Origin: an uncultured Oscillospiraceae bacterium
GTDB lineage: Bacteria; Bacillota; Clostridia; Oscillospirales; Acutalibacteraceae
DNA: 6,332 bases
Assembly: GCA_900554535.1 (NCBI GenBank)
Contig: USIA01000113.1
Location: 1-6,332, forward strand
Direction: 5' to 3'
The position numbers and the translations under genes are program-made. The notes below the pieces were generated by a model. That model searched no databases, was not told the DNA's origin, and worked only from the letters and a program-made list of their open reading frames with translations. This document shows positions 4,472-6,332 of the stretch, piece after piece (position 1 is the first letter of the stretch; each line of letters opens with the position of its first letter).

Positions 4472-6332
4472 TCAGGGTTTGTGGAGCTTTGGAATCAGCC
4501 AGATCGCAATAGACCAGAACAGCTCATAAAGCGTCAGGCCCAGCGTACTGACCTGCGTAATGCCGCCGCTCTGGCAGGAGAGAAAGGCCACCAGTGCAAA
4601 GCCCAGAATCGCGCTCACAGTCTGCATGACGACTGCAATCGTGATATTGCCGCGGATACGTACACAGGCGGTCACCAGGCGCATCAGCGCGGTCGGCCGG
4701 CCGCGTGTCGCAATCAGCGTGTTGGCCGCTTCCGAGGGCTTCCGCGTCCGGGATACATACACCTGTCCCAGCCGCTCTGGCAGGACGCGCACGGTATGTA
4801 CATCCAAATGGAATACAGCAGACAGAAATGGCGCGGTCACATTCGGGTCATTGGAGCGCACAATCAGGGAAATGCCGTTGTCCTCCATGCGCAGCAGCTC
4901 GGTTGCGCGATGGCGGTCCGGCTGGTATGTCATGATGAACATTGCGATCAATTTGCCGCCGACTGCCAGATACGTAAACTGCTTGCCACCCTGTAAATAC
5001 TTTTGCTCCAGCGACTCATCGGGCGGCGTGACGCTGTGCGCAATGAGCAGGCGGCGGTTGCCCATCAGAATCCGGCGGCCGCCCACCCAGCCGGACAGGC
5101 CCATGCCGTCTTCATACTGCACGTTTTCAACCTTTGGCATATCCTGACGGCTGCGCAGAATCTGGCTGAACATGGATTCCAGCGGGCCACCCGCCTGGTG
5201 CATCAATGCGGCCGCATCCACCAATGCGCTGTCAATCTGTTGACCGCTAAAGGTTTTGATGCCGTTGAGCGTCACGGTTCCCTTTGGGAACAAATCGGCG
5301 GCGTCCACCATAATGGCGTTGGCATCCGAATAATACTGTACAGCAGGGAAGCCGACCACCATGCCGCCGCACTGGGTTGCCACACGGCTGACGCGCGCAA
5401 GCGGCAGATTCACAGAAAGCATGTTCATCAGCGGCGTACTCACGCAAGTCGCCGCGGCAAAGGCGGCCAGGGCGTTCATGACATCTTTGGTCAGCAGCAG
5501 ATTCACGATGAACAAAACCAGGCTGGCGCAGAATAAGACCGGCGCCAAAAACTGGCTGCTGCGGTCGCTGGGATCGTCACTGTAGGACAGGCGCAGAAAA
5601 TGCTTCAAAAAGCCTGTTTCCCGCTGGTAGACAATCGCGGGGCGGTTGAGCGTGCAGCCTTCGGCCAGTTGCAGCGCGATGTTGTGGTCATCAAATTTTT
5701 CAGCGCTGTAGATCTTTTCGGGGGAGGCAACAAAGTGGAAGTTCCGATTAATCCGCCGCACCATCAGGAACTTGCCGCAAGTATTCAAAAACAGAGCGGC
5801 CGTCACGATCAGCGCATAAAGATGCATCGTCCCATGTTGATAGGCACTTTGATTGAATAGTGCGGTTACTTCCTGCACAATGCCCACCACGCTGGCCACG
5901 GCCACAGCGCTGTCCGCGTTTGCGCGGAAGCGGAACAGGGCTCTCAGGCCGTTGAGAACGGTCGCGTGACAGAACACGACCGGCACACCCAAAAATACCA
6001 GGCTGCAAATCAGGTACGCGGTAATGTTGATCGGCGGCAGGCCCCCGATGCCATATTCGCCCAGTACACCGAAGATCACCTGCAAAACCGTGGCAATGCC
6101 GGTAACAGAAAGCCGCAGCATCAACTCCCGCAGCTTGCCTCCTAAGTCGTTAAAGACCGCAGGCGCATCGTCCGGGCTGTTGTAGTCCTCCAATTCGGTG
6201 TCGTCCTCCACATTGGGCGGCAATTCCTCTTCCGCCTGCGGCGCAGCGTGATCGTCACGCTCGTCCGGAGGGAGTAGCTCCTCGTAGCTGTGCTGGAAAA
6301 GCCTGCGGCGTTTGGGCTGCGGCGTCTCCTCC
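4472..6332 (-). CDS. P-type ATPase-like membrane protein lacking catalytic motifs (5' truncated; likely pseudoenzyme)
   Basis: The frame stays open to the window edge, so 619 residues are visible and the true start lies beyond 6332. Residues here are numbered from the TTG at 6223; 36 more codons precede it, giving an acidic, proline-rich N-terminal tail. Eight likely membrane helices lie near 37-55, 67-93 (probably one long helix), 103-123, 133-154, 225-244, 248-276, 526-549 and 558-577, matching the P1B (copper/heavy-metal) layout with large loops after helices four and six. The P/N loop shows I-M-V-D-A-A-D-L (304-311) where the phosphorylation motif DKTGT belongs. The P1B-like N-domain stretch G-M-G-L-S-G-W-V-G-G-R-R-I-L-M-G-N-R-R (373-391) and L-P-E-R (481-484) follow. 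CPC is C-V-S-T-P (260-264), HP is G-P (346-347), TGDN is S-N-D-P (457-460), and TGE and GDGxNDxP are absent. Fold similarity is convincing; ion transport by ATP hydrolysis is unlikely. The role is unknown. Confidence 0.82.
   Translation of the reverse strand, partial: EETPQPKRRRLFQHSYEELLPPDERDDHAAPQAEEELPPNVEDDTELEDYNSPDDAPAVFNDLGGKLRELMLRLSVTGIATVLQVIFGVLGEYGIGGLPPINITAYLICSLVFLGVPVVFCHATVLNGLRALFRFRANADSAVAVASVVGIVQEVTALFNQSAYQHGTMHLYALIVTAALFLNTCGKFLMVRRINRNFHFVASPEKIYSAEKFDDHNIALQLAEGCTLNRPAIVYQRETGFLKHFLRLSYSDDPSDRSSQFLAPVLFCASLVLFIVNLLLTKDVMNALAAFAAATCVSTPLMNMLSVNLPLARVSRVATQCGGMVVGFPAVQYYSDANAIMVDAADLFPKGTVTLNGIKTFSGQQIDSALVDAAALMHQAGGPLESMFSQILRSRQDMPKVENVQYEDGMGLSGWVGGRRILMGNRRLLIAHSVTPPDESLEQKYLQGGKQFTYLAVGGKLIAMFIMTYQPDRHRATELLRMEDNGISLIVRSNDPNVTAPFLSAVFHLDVHTVRVLPERLGQVYVSRTRKPSEAANTLIATRGRPTALMRLVTACVRIRGNITIAVVMQTVSAILGFALVAFLSCQSGGITQVSTLGLTLYELFWSIAIWLIPKLHKP

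Noticed and set aside
4347..4529. 60-codon + strand open frame after the hydrolase
   Set aside because: It starts with TTG inside the terminator hairpin and runs into the opposite gene's coding region; there is no ribosome binding site.
5003..5536. + strand open frames of 177 and 171-195 codons across 4481-5536
   Set aside because: These are His/Arg/Ala-rich shadows of the minus-strand membrane protein gene, without start signals or family features.
4472..6223. TTG at 6223 as the start of the membrane protein
   Set aside because: The frame is open through another 36 codons to the edge, there is no clear ribosome binding site before this TTG, and the upstream residues continue the same acidic/proline-rich tail.
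4472..6332. Calling the membrane protein a working copper or heavy-metal exporter
   Set aside because: The CPC, TGE, DKTGT, HP, TGDN and GDGxNDxP motifs needed for transport and phosphorylation are absent or altered, so only the fold family is supported.
1..6332. CRISPR arrays, tRNA genes, insertion sequences, integrases or attachment repeats
   Set aside because: I saw no regularly spaced direct repeats, cloverleaf-like segments, transposase motifs or flanking inverted/direct repeats anywhere in the window.

Overview
The window looks like a GC-rich chromosome of the class Clostridia, probably Oscillospiraceae/Ruminococcaceae-like. The reasons are strong AAGGAGG-type ribosome binding sites, the order rpsK-rpsD-rpoA-rplQ (Bacillus keeps rpsD elsewhere), and a short ribosomal protein S4 that lacks the N-terminal zinc-cysteine cluster. 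The taxon is an inference from gene content; no 16S or tRNA gene is present.

Region 1 (1-2597, + strand) is the 3' part of the alpha ribosomal operon: the end of rpsK (S11), then rpsD (S4), rpoA (RNA polymerase alpha) and rplQ (L17 with a 40-residue A/P/E/K-rich tail). The spacers are short, each start has a good Shine-Dalgarno sequence, and a near-ideal intrinsic terminator follows rplQ (12-bp perfect stem, 6 T).

Region 2 (2647-4386) is a self-contained divergent accessory module. A MerR-family regulator (- strand) with the single cysteine at position 52 typical of AdhR/NmlR-type electrophile sensors faces a 329-residue alpha/beta hydrolase (+ strand) whose nucleophile-elbow residue is Cys (G-I-C-G-W-G-G), not Ser. 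The spacer between them holds a textbook MerR-type promoter: TTGACC and TATAAT separated by 19 bp, with the perfect inverted repeat ACCTAAA-N6-TTTAGGT in the spacer. A leader of about 125 nt with a possible 22-codon ORF precedes the hydrolase. The simplest reading is a reactive-electrophile sensor controlling a Cys hydrolase; the substrate is unknown.

Region 3 (4472-6332, - strand) is one long gene cut by the right edge. It has the eight-helix layout and cytoplasmic-loop order of a P1B (heavy-metal) P-type ATPase, but every catalytic signature I can place is altered: no CPC, no TGE, DKTGT reduced to D-A-A-D-L, HP changed to GP, no TGDN and no GDGxNDxP. It appears to be a P-type ATPase pseudoenzyme and is the most unusual object in the window. 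A long, probably bidirectional terminator hairpin (4337-4386) separates it from the convergent hydrolase gene.
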